From: Amycolatopsis decaplanina DSM 44594
GTDB lineage: Bacteria; Actinomycetota; Actinomycetes; Mycobacteriales; Pseudonocardiaceae
Length of the DNA stretch: 64,000 nucleotides
Assembly: GCF_000342005.1 (NCBI RefSeq)
Contig: NZ_AOHO01000078.1
Coordinates: 124,001-188,000, forward strand
Reading direction: 5' to 3'
The notes under the pieces were generated by a model that was not told the origin of the DNA, ran no database searches, and saw only the letters and a program-made list of their open reading frames with translations. Position 1 is the first letter of the stretch. Every line of letters starts with the position of its first letter. Below are positions 20,201 through 28,153 of the stretch, piece after piece. The position numbers and the translations under genes were made by a program.

Positions 20201-21174
20201 GCGGTACCGGTGCCGTGGGCTTCGAAGTACCCGACGGACGCGGGCTCGACGTCCCCGACTTGGCAGGCCCGCTCGATCAGCGCACGCTGGGCATCCACAC
20301 TGGGCACCGTGATCCCCGGCGTTCGGCCATCCTGGTTCACCGCCGTGCCACGCACGACCGCGTGGATGCGGTCACCGTCACGCACCGCCGCGGGTAACGG
20401 CTTCAGAAAAAGGACACCCGCGCCCTCGCCACGAGCGTAGCCATTGGCCCGGTGGTCGAACGACTTGCATCGGGCATCCGGCGAAAGGAATTGCCCTTTG
20501 GACATCAGAACCGTGGTGACCGGATTGACCATCACGTTCACCCCGGCGGCCACCGCGAGGTCGCAGTCCCCGCGGGCGAGCGCCCCCACCGCGTGGTGCA
20601 GCGCGACGAGCGACGACGAGCATGCCGTGTCGAGAGTCAACGCCGGGCCGCGCCAGTCGAACGCATACGACAATCGCGCGGCCAGCATCGTCATGCTCAC
20701 GCCGGTGGGCGTGGCCGAGCCGACGAGATGCCGGTTCGAGTCGGTCAGCTGCAGCGTCGCCGCGTCGAAGGTGAACCCACCGACGTAGACGCCGACATTG
20801 CCGGCGGCGGTCGACTTCGGCGGGATTCCGGCGTTCTCCAGCGATTCCCAGGTGACCTCCAGCAGCAGCCGCTGCTGGGGATCCAGCGCGGCCGCCTCGC
20901 GTGGCGACATCCCGAAGAAGCCCGCGTCGAACTCGTCGACCGGATTCCGCAGGAATCCACCCTGCCGCACGTACATCCGGCCCGGCGCGGCCGGATCCGC
21001 GTCGTAGTGGTCACCAATCCGCCACCGGCCGGCTGGGATATCACCGATCGCGTCGGTCCCGGACGCGATCAGCTCCCAGAAACTCGGCATATCCTCGATC
21101 CCGCCCGGAAAACGGCAGGCTATCCCGACGATAGCGACCGGCGTGCCAGCCCATTCCGCAACCCCTGTCGCCAT
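14218..21174 (-). CDS. PKS1: reducing single-module type I polyketide synthase with C-terminal hydrolase
   Basis: 2318 residues. KS about 12-436 (Cys185, His320, His357). AT about 530-830 (GHSVG, Ser621; AYHSH at 719-723, a motif more like iterative and fungal malonyl ATs than modular ones). DH about 890-1160 (His917 in HxxxGxxxxP, Asp1080). ER about 1375-1690 (HSAAGGVG). KR about 1705-1890 (TGGLGGLG, Ser1841, Tyr1854, FDD suggesting a B-type ketoreductase). ACP with Ser2012 in DVDSLTAVEL. The C-terminus about 2065-2318 is an alpha/beta hydrolase with GTSRG (Ser2176), Asp2261 and His2293. A complete reducing set in one module, with no docking domains, suggests iterative action and hydrolytic release. 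ATG 21174 has a GGGAGG site seven bases upstream. It is closely related to PKS2. Confidence 0.93.
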   Translation of the reverse strand: MATGVAEWAGTPVAIVGIACRFPGGIEDMPSFWELIASGTDAIGDIPAGRWRIGDHYDADPAAPGRMYVRQGGFLRNPVDEFDAGFFGMSPREAAALDPQQRLLLEVTWESLENAGIPPKSTAAGNVGVYVGGFTFDAATLQLTDSNRHLVGSATPTGVSMTMLAARLSYAFDWRGPALTLDTACSSSLVALHHAVGALARGDCDLAVAAGVNVMVNPVTTVLMSKGQFLSPDARCKSFDHRANGYARGEGAGVLFLKPLPAAVRDGDRIHAVVRGTAVNQDGRTPGITVPSVDAQRALIERACQVGDVEPASVGYFEAHGTGTAVGDPIEATAIGEALGDSSRTHWIGSVKSNFGHTEAAAGIAGVIKAVLCLGKGLIPPNLHFERPNPKIPFDRLPLRVPTEMVPFPESAGPRRAGVNSFGFGGTNAHAILEQWTGSEPVAATEAEAGPVLLPLSARSPEALRALVDSYATALESPGSPSLRRVARVASRHREHHPLRTFVVAGDAAEAAAKLRELTVEPRRATRPGNAFVYTGMGPQWWGMGRELLATEPCFAEVVTACDKVLAKFGVCIADELDRDEAESRLTETLYAQVANFVVQAGLTALWREWEIEPDFVVGHSVGEVAAAYAAGVYTLEDALTISFHRANLQSRLAGRGAMAAVDLPADEVAAYLRDGVAVAAVNSTYATTLAGDHDALAAVSRELTDAGASVKPLRVEVAYHSHQMEEIREPLLAALREIRPRRAEVPLFSTVTGDQIEGPELDAGYWWRNVRETVLFADAFRRVLTRAPGAVLEIGPHPVLASAIDEALADRSDDIIRLASSRRGEQQREYLLTALGQRYAAGADPAWDRVHPGPREHLDLPRYPWQRERHWLESVASRQKRLGATDLLLGGQPVAGVTPVHDIELSTSALSYLDDHRIGESVVFPGSGYLEAALAAFPDDEPCLLEDVVFHRPLVLAPSSIPTLRAGFDPARQLLTLHSRTQPDDPVWTLHAELRRGHFAKARLPERRTEILAGLAEGLPELGHEEVYSRLGGTGLNYGPAFRAVERLWWRQESREVFAELRLDTAEQTGHRLHPVVLDAALQAVIAGALMLGDGVESGTYVPARIDALQFFRSPATRLWVHGRGRPAAGPGRIECDLSLVTDDGEVVAEVRGLQARRLAEAADEPSVLVYGHVWQLEPLPEASERRLDGRWIVIGASATAAGLVRDLAAAGAGVLAVDPAGDDWLDRVLAAASACRGVVYVDSFDAEAACAPIAAPLRLVQELPAVPLFLVTTGAQGVSTVNPSAASLWGFGRVVAAERPELRCRLVDLAPGVSGEALLAEILHDGGDEVSLHPDGRYVRRLKQAEDGSELDHLRTRTDVTPVRLESSGGELGFLATTRRPPGPGEVELQVSHVGLNFKDVLKHTGLISSYAIEGSHSGESLGLECAGTVVAVGEGVADLEIGDEVFAHSRDLFVSHVTLDAVRVVKKPAALSAAEAASLLPVVTAHLSLVRLADLRDGERVLIHSAAGGVGLVAARISKWLGAEVFVTAGSAQRRDFLRQEGFAHVADSRSSSFADDILDWTGGAGVDVVLNSLPGSMIDHSLRALSTFGRFVELGKPGDVADHAVRLASTRRALSFHSFDYDQMMALRPADVRDCMQAVAELCEQKVIAPLPVAEWQAKDAAEAFRAMASPEHRGKIVLRMADEEVLVPAASMPEAPVRPDRTYVITGGLGGLGRTVARWLAEQGARHLVLVGRGGITTDVAGRLVTDLTAEGVEVRVEKADIGDHAQVRALVAAVRAQLPPLAGVVHAAADFDDVVLADADADRLLTATRPKADGAWHLHRETLGDSLDFFVLFSSVAAQLGAVGAGAYATANEFLNGLARYRRAQGLPATSVGWGMVDDVGVAVSRDGYVGDVLRRTGHVGISPARVVAELGALLHTQPAEVSVADIDWPRWARANPQLAALPTVATVVPVGAADSGDESVGRRLREAGPDDRASMLPALVTPLLQRTTGLTEQQLGEDQVVDVDSLTAVELRVQLQRHLGVAVPAVRLQRSLSVGVLAEILVDELDRTRPETAAAPHEITSADGLVIYGHLSVPPDPGPHPAVVVCTAGEGGALNADGDYAHLSEHAPLLAAGFAVLTVDQRGAPGHGPDFTARAEMGGGDVDDVIAATRYLADLPEIDGTRISIVGTSRGAYTALLALERRPDLWRHATLLMGLYDPAMLVAAEQAQPGTLLPAGSGFSSADVERYFGAPERQPLAGIGTLGAPLLIVHGDADSVVPLAQSEELAARVREAGLPAEMITVPGLAHDSEHEDRVWTGLWPEIGQFLREGTR

Positions 21175-21417
21175 CAATGCGCCTCCCAGACGGAACTCCC
21201 GCGCTTTCCAAGGAAGCGCAATTCTGGCCCGCTAAAGCCGATGACGAGAACAGACCGTGTCGAATCTGCTGTCGATTGTGCGCGAAGAGGCAGGACCGTG
21301 ACGCAGTCAGATGTTCTCTTACGATGTGGTGGGCGGACTGCGGACAATAGGAAGCGCTCGGGAAGCCGTGCGCGCTCGTCTGCGGCGAGTGGACACCGAA
21401 GGCGCTGCGGCCGCCAA

Positions 21418-21492
21418 GCCGGTCCAGATACGGCCTCCATCTGCGCGGTCCCGACGGAAACCTGATCAAGCTGAGCAGCCACCTCGACCGCA
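21418..21492 (+). pseudogene. VOC/glyoxalase C-terminal fragment
   Basis: The plus-strand frame reads YGLHLRGPDGNLIKLSSHLD, the characteristic end of VOC-family domains (R-DPDGN-IEL). No start, N-terminal half or ribosome site is present, and the reading runs into repeat copy A. It is a leftover piece in the region upstream of PKS1. The remainder of 21175-22235 outside the repeat shows nothing else supportable. Confidence 0.45.
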
Positions 21493-21550
21493 CAGGGCTA
21501 CCCACCTCGAGCACGGACGACTCCCGGGACAACACCACACTGTCGCTGCA

Positions 21551-21741
21551 GTCACGCTCCCATCGGACTAGACCATGCCGGGTCGTTCGTCCCTCTCCCG
21601 AAACTCACGGTATGCCCGGCGTGCCGTCAGTGACCACTGATCAGCGACTTTTCGCCCTTTTGCCGCACGCGGCCACTCAAGGTGATCAACTTGTGAGTTA
21701 CCTGACCAGCGGGGCTTTCGCACGACTATGACGTCGGCGTC
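21551..21741. repeat. Dispersed repeat, copy A (partner at 52543-52732)
   Basis: About 190 bases align in the same orientation with 52543-52732. They share an identical block of roughly 49 bases (21571-21619 versus 52562-52610) and shorter identical blocks around GATCAGCGACTTTTCGCCC and AAGGTGATCAACTTGTGAG. Read on the minus strand, the right end (GACGTCATAGTCGTGCGAAAG) echoes the last codons of the methyltransferase gene at copy B. Copy A lies about 380 bases upstream of PKS1. Copy B lies just upstream of the MFS-GGDEF gene. Confidence 0.85.
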
Positions 21742-22235
21742 GGCCCAGTCGAGCCGGCCCTTTCGTCCACTATCGGCCCGTTAGGATCGTCGAGCGCTGT
21801 CTCCTCCGCTATTCTCAGACCGTAGCCACGAGGTACGACGGTTTTGCCCGACAACGAGCGTCCTGATTCCCGGGAGAATCCGCCTGCACCGAAAGAACAG
21901 CGCTACTACCTGGTTTCGAGACCGCCGTTGGCGTCGTCGCGGGCCACGTCCTGACGAAACCGGGATAGTCACCGGCTCCGGTATTTGTCATATCCCGTCC
22001 GTCGCACCGCGAATCGCCCCTGTTACGCGGAACCGACAGCGCCTTGCTCATCGCGGTACCGCCGACTTGGCACAACTCGGCACGTTCAGAGCTCATCAGG
22101 GCAATCTGGGTAGCCAATCATGCTGTGTCATCTGGATCTGCTTGTAATGGCGCGTCACCCTTGGCGACCATTGAGGCGATCTCTATCCCTGGGGGCCTGC
22201 ACCGGGCCTTGCGGACTGTTGAGGTAGGCAACCGT

Positions 22236-25200
22236 ATGTTTCTGGGCGACTCCCCGGTTTTGATAGAGCTCGACGGCAGGGACGTCACTCTTTTCCCCTT
22301 GAAAATAGGGGAGGGCGTCGTGCACGCTTCTCTGCCTGAGATCGCTCCGGAGATCACGGCTCGGAGCCTGAGCACTATGGCGATGTCGGCTCCCGGTGTT
22401 GCAACGTACGGTTTCCACGGTTACTACCGCACTGGGCCCTTGTCAGCGGCCTCAGTTCCTCGGGCCGCAAGGCATCCCCCGGTGCGCAGGGCCTGGCGGG
22501 CCTGGCCATGGCTGCCGACGCTCAATCCGCTGCTCCTCATGGTGCATTCTTCTCCAGCGGACCAGGTGTGCCTGATGGTGGACGGTCTGGCGCAACCGGT
22601 CACGGATCAGGCGCTGGGTTCGTGGCTGCGGGTGCTGCCGGAGCTGCGTACCTCGACGCGGCCGCTCGAGGACCCGCTGGTGCTCTTGACCTGCAGTAGA
22701 GGTGCGACGCGCCAGCAGCTCGCCGACCAGGTCGGACGCCTGGTCTGGTTCCCGCACGGTGACATGACGGTGAACGTGCAGCCGCTCCACCCGCTCAGCA
22801 GGGCTGTGGGGGTCACGGTCCAGGTGGGCCTGCACGCCACCTCGGGCAGCCGCAGTGGCCGGTTCATGTCGGCCTACCCTCAAGGCCCGGCCGGTGACCG
22901 CGTGCGTTGGGCCTACCGATCCCGGTTCACCTCCAATCCCGCCGGCTGGCTGGTCGAACGCTCCGCCCCTCCCGGCTACCGGGCCCCGGCCCGACTGCGC
23001 CCGTACTCGTTCGGTGGTAAACGAGTCCGCGGCCTCTGCTACTTCGACCGGCGCGACCGCCAGTCCCGCTCAGCCGCCCTGAACGCACCGATGCTGGGGT
23101 CCACCCACGTGGCGTGGACGCCGAACGACGCCTATCAGCCAGAGACGCCGGCATGGACAGGACCAGCCACCGGAGCGCCGCGCGCGGCGGCCAGTCCCTG
23201 GCACAGCCGGGAACTGGGCGCGCTGCCCTTCGGCCTCGACGATGTGGCCGTGGTGGTCGGTTACTTCGCCGGCGGCCGGTTCGCCGTCTACGACGAGCGG
23301 CGGGACGTCAGCTGCTGGGAGACACCGCGGGCCTTCGGCCTGCGTTTGCGTAAGGACCTGGCCGCGACGGGCTGGGGACCGATGCCGTCGCGTGTGCTGC
23401 TGCTGACCGACTTCGACACACTGCCAGCCGTGGCGCGCAGGCAGGTCGCACGAGGCCTCGACGGCGCGGACCTGATCACCGTGAACGTGCCGTCGACCCT
23501 GTTCCTCGACGAGGGCCAAGAGGGCGTTCCCAGAGCGCGCATCGCGCTACTACCAGGTAACCACGCAACCGCGGCCGCGCCGGAGTGGACCTCCACGACT
23601 GCCACAGGCATCTCCATGACGCAGTCGGTGAACAGCACTGACATGGCACTTCTGCTGCCTGATCGAACATCGCCTCATATCGGGACCGAAGCGGTCATCC
23701 GCGCCCAGGGCGATTCGCCCGCAGCATCCGGCTCCCGGCCTCCCACGGCGGGCGATGAGCTGGGGCGAGTGCGAATGCCGGTTCCGGTGGGGTTGCCGGT
23801 TCCGGCGATGGCGCGGTGGGCGGGTGGCAAGGCAGCGCTGGTGGAAGAAGGGCCGCTGGGGCGGTCGGGGCCGCAGGTGTGGTTCGAGATCCTGGATGGG
23901 GAAGGGGCGGGGGTGGTGATTTACCGAGTGTCCAGCTGGGGCCGGATCGAAATACCGGGATGGACGAACCCGGTACCGGGAGTGGGGTGGGCCAAATGGG
24001 GACATGATCTTGTGCAGGCGTCGTCGGGGGTGGTGCTACGAGGGCACTCGGGCTGGGTGGGGCGGCTGGCTGCTGCGGGGCTGGCGGGCGTTCGGTCTCG
24101 TCTGGCGGCGCAGGGTGTGCAGCGGTTCACGTTGTCGGCGACGCCGGCAGGTGTTTTCGCGACACCGGTCGAGGGCGGGATGGTGTGGCAGATCCCGTTC
24201 TACGGGCGGGTTCGGAAAGCCGCCTCCCGAGGGGAGCTGGAGCTCGGCGGACCGGGGCGCCTTCCGCCTGCGGTACCTCGGTTGACCGAGGAGAAACTGT
24301 CGATGCTCATGGTCGAGGTCAAGGGGGAGCTTCGCAGGCTGCGCAAGCCGGGGATGGCGCGGATCGTCGTGGCGCGTGAAGACGTGCGCGCGGCTCATGG
24401 CCAGTTGGATCCCTCGCTATGGCGGCGTCAGTTGTCCGTGCAGGGGGCGAAGATCGCACAGAAGTGGCTGACCGGGCATCAGGACGGTGTCCTCTTGCGC
24501 GGGGCAGGCCAGAGCGTGGAGGCCGAGTGGGCGCACCCGATCCAGGTCGACCCCTTCGGCTCCGACCTGGACGAGGACGAGGACGAGCCGATGGACATCG
24601 AGGAGGTGGAGCTCCACGACTCGGAGGTACTGGCACGGCGCAGGGGTGCGGAGGTGATCCTGGAGACGCAGCCTTTCTACCAAGACGACAAGGACCGATT
24701 CCATGCTACCAAGCAAAGCGCGCTGTCAGCGTCTGCAGGCAGCCTGAGAGCGGGAGTGTTCGGACTCCCCGAACTGGTCCTGTGGGTCATGCCGCATCTG
24801 CCTGGCGAGGCACGCGACATTTCGCTGGATGACGGCAGAGCCGCCTACCGGATGGTGAGCGAGGCGTTGGCCGGGATACCCGGAGCGCTGGGTGATCCGC
24901 CGGACACCGCGCTGGCGGACGTGCTCCGCCCGCAGGACGGCTGGGAAGTGACCGAGCTGGGTCAGGCAGCCTGGATCGGTCCCTCGGCCTTGGGTGCTGG
25001 TGGGGCTGCGGCCGCGATCCACTTCAACGTGGGTGTCCCCGTGGAGACGGGCTACCTGTTCCGCCAGTACCTGCAGGCGCAAACATCCGCTGACTCCGCC
25101 TGGGGCTTGCACACACTGGACCACCGCCATGACGCGTTGCGATTCGCCAATGAGGTCACAGCCTGGTACTTGAGCTGGCGTGCCCTGGGCCGTATTTCGG

Positions 25201-25880
25201 ACCGCATGGACCGAGCGAGGAGCTTCGTCGGGGTAGCGGACCTGTCGGCGCAAGCCGTGCGCTCCCACGTGTTGTCGGCTTACATCCATGCTGCGGCGAT
25301 CTTCACGGAGCCGGCCACCATGGATCCGGTGAAGTTTCACGCTGCCGACCTGATCCGACGTGAGCCCAAGGACCTGCGCCGGGCCCTGCCTGCCCAGTCC
25401 CAGGCGTTCCTGCGGCTGTTCGCGGGGAGGATCTACCAGCTGATGGTGGCCATGGTCAATTTCCGGGTGCCGGACCGTGTCGCTCGTGCGAGGTCGCAGC
25501 CCATAAGCGATCCAGAGGAACGGCTTCAAGACAGTGACGACACCATGCGCTTGTATTGGGAGGCGGCACTCACGGAAAAGCATGACCACCGGTACGTGAT
25601 GAGGAAATGCTTCAAGCGGATGACCGTGCTGGACGATTTCGACGTGGTTGACGGCATACCGTTGGTGGTGGTGGAAGTGCGGTGCTATGGGGCGAGTAAG
25701 TACCTGAGCTACACAGAGATGGCTCAGGCACAGGATCGGATCGCGGACGCGGCGAGGCACGCCCACGTGGTGGCCCAGAGATTGCGCGAGCCTACGCCCA
25801 ATATGCTGTCCCACTTTGAGGCAACGTTGCAGGAATTGCGCGCGCACGAAGCAGGCCACGGTCCAACGCCGATCGCTTAA
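22236..25880 (+). CDS. Large protein of unknown function
   Basis: About 1214 residues from ATG 22236, which has a GAGGTAGG site upstream; the frame is open from a TTG at 22044. I do not recognise the whole. Visible features are a segment LVLLTCSRGATRQQLADQVG faintly like the 'lonely Cys' domains of giant actinomycete proteins, an acidic stretch DLDEDEDEPMDIEEVE about two-thirds along, and an all-alpha C-terminal part ending with VVVEVRCYGASKYLSYTEMAQ. There is no signal peptide or membrane helix. Composition is typical coding DNA after about 22440 but less so before, so the true start is uncertain. It is alone on its strand between PKS1 and a broken regulator. It could be a toxin-like or truncated giant protein. 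Confidence 0.6.
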   Translation: MFLGDSPVLIELDGRDVTLFPLKIGEGVVHASLPEIAPEITARSLSTMAMSAPGVATYGFHGYYRTGPLSAASVPRAARHPPVRRAWRAWPWLPTLNPLLLMVHSSPADQVCLMVDGLAQPVTDQALGSWLRVLPELRTSTRPLEDPLVLLTCSRGATRQQLADQVGRLVWFPHGDMTVNVQPLHPLSRAVGVTVQVGLHATSGSRSGRFMSAYPQGPAGDRVRWAYRSRFTSNPAGWLVERSAPPGYRAPARLRPYSFGGKRVRGLCYFDRRDRQSRSAALNAPMLGSTHVAWTPNDAYQPETPAWTGPATGAPRAAASPWHSRELGALPFGLDDVAVVVGYFAGGRFAVYDERRDVSCWETPRAFGLRLRKDLAATGWGPMPSRVLLLTDFDTLPAVARRQVARGLDGADLITVNVPSTLFLDEGQEGVPRARIALLPGNHATAAAPEWTSTTATGISMTQSVNSTDMALLLPDRTSPHIGTEAVIRAQGDSPAASGSRPPTAGDELGRVRMPVPVGLPVPAMARWAGGKAALVEEGPLGRSGPQVWFEILDGEGAGVVIYRVSSWGRIEIPGWTNPVPGVGWAKWGHDLVQASSGVVLRGHSGWVGRLAAAGLAGVRSRLAAQGVQRFTLSATPAGVFATPVEGGMVWQIPFYGRVRKAASRGELELGGPGRLPPAVPRLTEEKLSMLMVEVKGELRRLRKPGMARIVVAREDVRAAHGQLDPSLWRRQLSVQGAKIAQKWLTGHQDGVLLRGAGQSVEAEWAHPIQVDPFGSDLDEDEDEPMDIEEVELHDSEVLARRRGAEVILETQPFYQDDKDRFHATKQSALSASAGSLRAGVFGLPELVLWVMPHLPGEARDISLDDGRAAYRMVSEALAGIPGALGDPPDTALADVLRPQDGWEVTELGQAAWIGPSALGAGGAAAAIHFNVGVPVETGYLFRQYLQAQTSADSAWGLHTLDHRHDALRFANEVTAWYLSWRALGRISDRMDRARSFVGVADLSAQAVRSHVLSAYIHAAAIFTEPATMDPVKFHAADLIRREPKDLRRALPAQSQAFLRLFAGRIYQLMVAMVNFRVPDRVARARSQPISDPEERLQDSDDTMRLYWEAALTEKHDHRYVMRKCFKRMTVLDDFDVVDGIPLVVVEVRCYGASKYLSYTEMAQAQDRIADAARHAHVVAQRLREPTPNMLSHFEATLQELRAHEAGHGPTPIA

Positions 25881-25945
25881 AGCCGAGACAAGCGACTCGC
25901 GGGTCACGCCATCGGGGTGGCCTGCGCTTCCCAGGCGGGAAGTGA

Positions 25946-26602
25946 TCACCCGCGCAGGACGTACCCGACGCCCCGCACAGTGTGAATCACAGGCGGCGGC
26001 CCGAGCTTGTGCCGCAACTGTGCGATCAGCACCTCGAGCGCGTTGGGCGACGGGGGCACCAGTTCGTCCCAGCCCGCGTCGGTCAGGTCGCGGCGCCGGA
26101 CCGGCTCGCCCGCCGAGATCACCAGTCGGTGCAGAACCGCGAACTCCTTACCGGTCAACGTCAAGGTGACGCCACCGCGTCGCGCTTCGTGCCTGCCGAT
26201 GTCCAGTTCGAGGTCGAGGAAATCCAGTACCGGCGCCGCTCCTGAGTCGCCACGGCGGCACAGGCTGCGCACTCACGCGATCAGTTCGGCCACCGCGAAG
26301 GGCTTGACCAGGTAGTCGTCGGCCAGGGCCAGCCCGGCGATCCGGTCGGCGATGGTGTCGCGCGCGGTCAGGAACAGCACCGGGACCTCCCAGCCATCCC
26401 GGCGGCGTTCGCCGACGTAGTCGAGGGAGTCCCCGGCAGGCAGCATTCGGTCGAGCACGACGCAGTCGTAGGCATTGACGCTCAGCGCCTCGTCGGCGTC
26501 AGGGAGGTCCTTGGCGACATCGACGGCGAATCCGGAGCCGCGAAGTGAAGCCTCGACGGCTAACCGGAGATCCTCGTCGTCCTCGGTGACCAGTACACGC
26601 AC
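25946..26602 (-). pseudogene. Two-component response regulator (OmpR/PhoB type), interrupted by an in-frame stop
   Basis: The receiver half has the acidic pocket (TEDDEDLR), the phospho-acceptor in VVLDRMLP, a Thr in FLTAR and a Lys in LVKPF. The winged-helix half follows in the same frame (TLTGKEFAVLHRLV ... VLIAQLRHKLGPPPVIHTVRGVGYVLRG). A TGA at 26273-26275 interrupts ELIA-stop-VRSLCRR where a CGA (Arg) is expected. The loop GLALADDYL also lacks the Gly usually found before ADD. No histidine kinase gene lies beside it. As written only a 109-residue receiver would be made, unless the downstream GTG is used for the DNA-binding half. Decay is the simplest reading. Confidence 0.85.
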
Positions 26603-26720
26603 CCGACGACCGTAGCGTGATCACCCGGCGAGCCGCGCTCGAGCAGCAGGCGTCGATGTGCCGCACATCACCGTGGGCCGCAGGTCGGAATCGGGTGAGG
26701 TCGCTTAGATTCCGGATGAC

Positions 26721-26845
26721 ATGACGACGATCGGGCTTCATCGGCAGTGGCAACATCAGCAGCACCGTAGCGCGGCTGGCGGTGGCCGCCGGGCATGACG
26801 TGGTGTGGAGCGACTCGCGTGGCCCGCACACCCTTCAGGATCTAT
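26721..26845 (+). pseudogene. NADPH/F420 oxidoreductase N-terminal fragment
   Basis: The frame after the first codons reads GFIGSGNISSTVARLAVAAGHDVVWSDSRGP, the start of the NADP-dependent F420 oxidoreductase (NpdG-like) family. The first codons MTTIG are in a different frame, because GGG at 26733-26735 replaces the expected GG. Homology ends near 26845, after which the DNA leads straight into the alpha/beta hydrolase gene, so everything after the nucleotide-binding start has been lost. Confidence 0.65.
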
Positions 26846-26886
26846 CCAGCTTTATCGACAGCCAAGTTGTCCATATGAGGAGCGAC

Positions 26887-27768
26887 ATGCCGGTCATCAC
26901 ACCCGTCGGCGCCACCATTCCCGGCGTCACCCACCACTTGGCCGAGGTCAACGGCACCCGGCTGCACTACGTCGCGGCCGGCGCCTCCGGCCCGCCGATC
27001 CTTCTGGTGCACGGCTGGCCGGAGACCTGGTGGGCCTTTCGCGCCCTGATCCCGCTGCTGGCCGCCGACCACCGGGTCTTCGCCGTCGACCTGCGCGGGT
27101 TCGGCGACTCGAGCCACAACGGCGAGGACTTCTCGGCGGCCACCTCGGCGGAGGACCTGCACCACCTCATCGCCCACCTCGGCGCCGGCCCAGTGCACTT
27201 GGTCGGCCAGGACATCAGCGGTGGCGTCGTCTTCCGCGCGGCGGCCGAGCATCCCGGTGACGTGCTCAGCCTGACCGCCATCGAGACCGCCCTGAGCGGT
27301 TACGGCTTCGAGATGATCGCCGACGTCAACCACGGCGGCTCCTGGCACGTCGGGTTTCTCGGCGCCCCCGGCATCCCCCAGCTGTTGCTGTCCGGGAACG
27401 AACGGCGCCTGATCGCCGACTGGGCCTACCCCCTGATGAACGGGACCGAGGGCGCGGTCACCGAGGCCGACCTCGACGAGTTCACCCGCTCCTATGCGGG
27501 CCCGGACGGGTGGGCCGGCACCTCGGGGCTCTACCAGTCGATCTTCACCGATGGCGGCGCGACCAAGGCCCTGGCCGAAGCCCACCCGCTGGCCGTCCCG
27601 GTTCTCACCGTGGACGGCGTCAACGTGCCGTTCACCGTGCAGACCTTCCGGCAGGTGACCGCGGGTGAGGTCACCGCCGTCCACATCGAGGGCGTGGGGC
27701 ATTTCGTCGCGCAGGAGGCTCCCGAAGCCCTCGCCGCCGCCCTGGTGAATTTCGTCGGGTCACACTGA
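26887..27768 (+). CDS. Alpha/beta hydrolase, epoxide hydrolase-like
   Basis: A 293-residue cytoplasmic alpha/beta hydrolase. It has the oxyanion HGWPETWW (HGxP), DLRGFGDSS, and GQDISG, in which an Asp occupies the nucleophile position as in epoxide hydrolases and haloalkane dehalogenases. The C-terminal GVGHFVAQEAPE carries the catalytic His. An Asp nucleophile favours epoxide or C-halogen hydrolysis over esterase activity. I chose ATG 26887 because AGGAG lies five bases before it; an in-frame extension upstream is the fused oxidoreductase fragment. It is a single plus-strand gene between the large protein and PKS2. A role in polyketide tailoring is possible but is suggested only by position. 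Confidence 0.85.
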   Translation: MPVITPVGATIPGVTHHLAEVNGTRLHYVAAGASGPPILLVHGWPETWWAFRALIPLLAADHRVFAVDLRGFGDSSHNGEDFSAATSAEDLHHLIAHLGAGPVHLVGQDISGGVVFRAAAEHPGDVLSLTAIETALSGYGFEMIADVNHGGSWHVGFLGAPGIPQLLLSGNERRLIADWAYPLMNGTEGAVTEADLDEFTRSYAGPDGWAGTSGLYQSIFTDGGATKALAEAHPLAVPVLTVDGVNVPFTVQTFRQVTAGEVTAVHIEGVGHFVAQEAPEALAAALVNFVGSH

Positions 27769-28153
27769 GGCGGCCAGGCGGATCACTTCGAGCTCGCCGG
27801 GGCGCGGTGTCCGGACAATGGGAGGAAGCTCGCCGTCGCCAGAACAGCCCGACCGCGTGAAATCATTCTTCGGCAAGGAAGAAGCCTGCTACGCGGCAGA
27901 CTGACACGCCACATTTGACTTACGGGCCCATTGCCCGACTTACCATTCATGCCCACTCCGAACAGCGCCCACCTGTCCCACGAACACTACCCGCTCGCCA
28001 CCCTGCCTTATCCCTCGATTGTGAACCGGGACGCCGTACGACCTTGGAGCTTCGGGGTATGAAGATTGGCCAAAAGACTGTAACTGAGGTTACCTGCCGG
28101 TAAGCGGCCCCTAGCATCGCGGAGCAACAGAGTCGAGCGCTAAGAGGTGCCCT
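27769..28153. promoter_or_regulatory. PKS2 upstream region
   Basis: About 385 bases without a supportable gene. The stretch 27900-28100 is less GC-rich than its neighbours and should hold the PKS2 promoter; no clear -35/-10 pair could be assigned. The ribosome site AAGAGG lies just before the GTG start at 28154. Confidence 0.5.

Noticed and set aside
21815-22117. A 100-residue minus-strand frame upstream of the large protein
   Set aside because: No ribosome site and no recognisable features; it overlaps the uncertain 5' part of the plus-strand gene.
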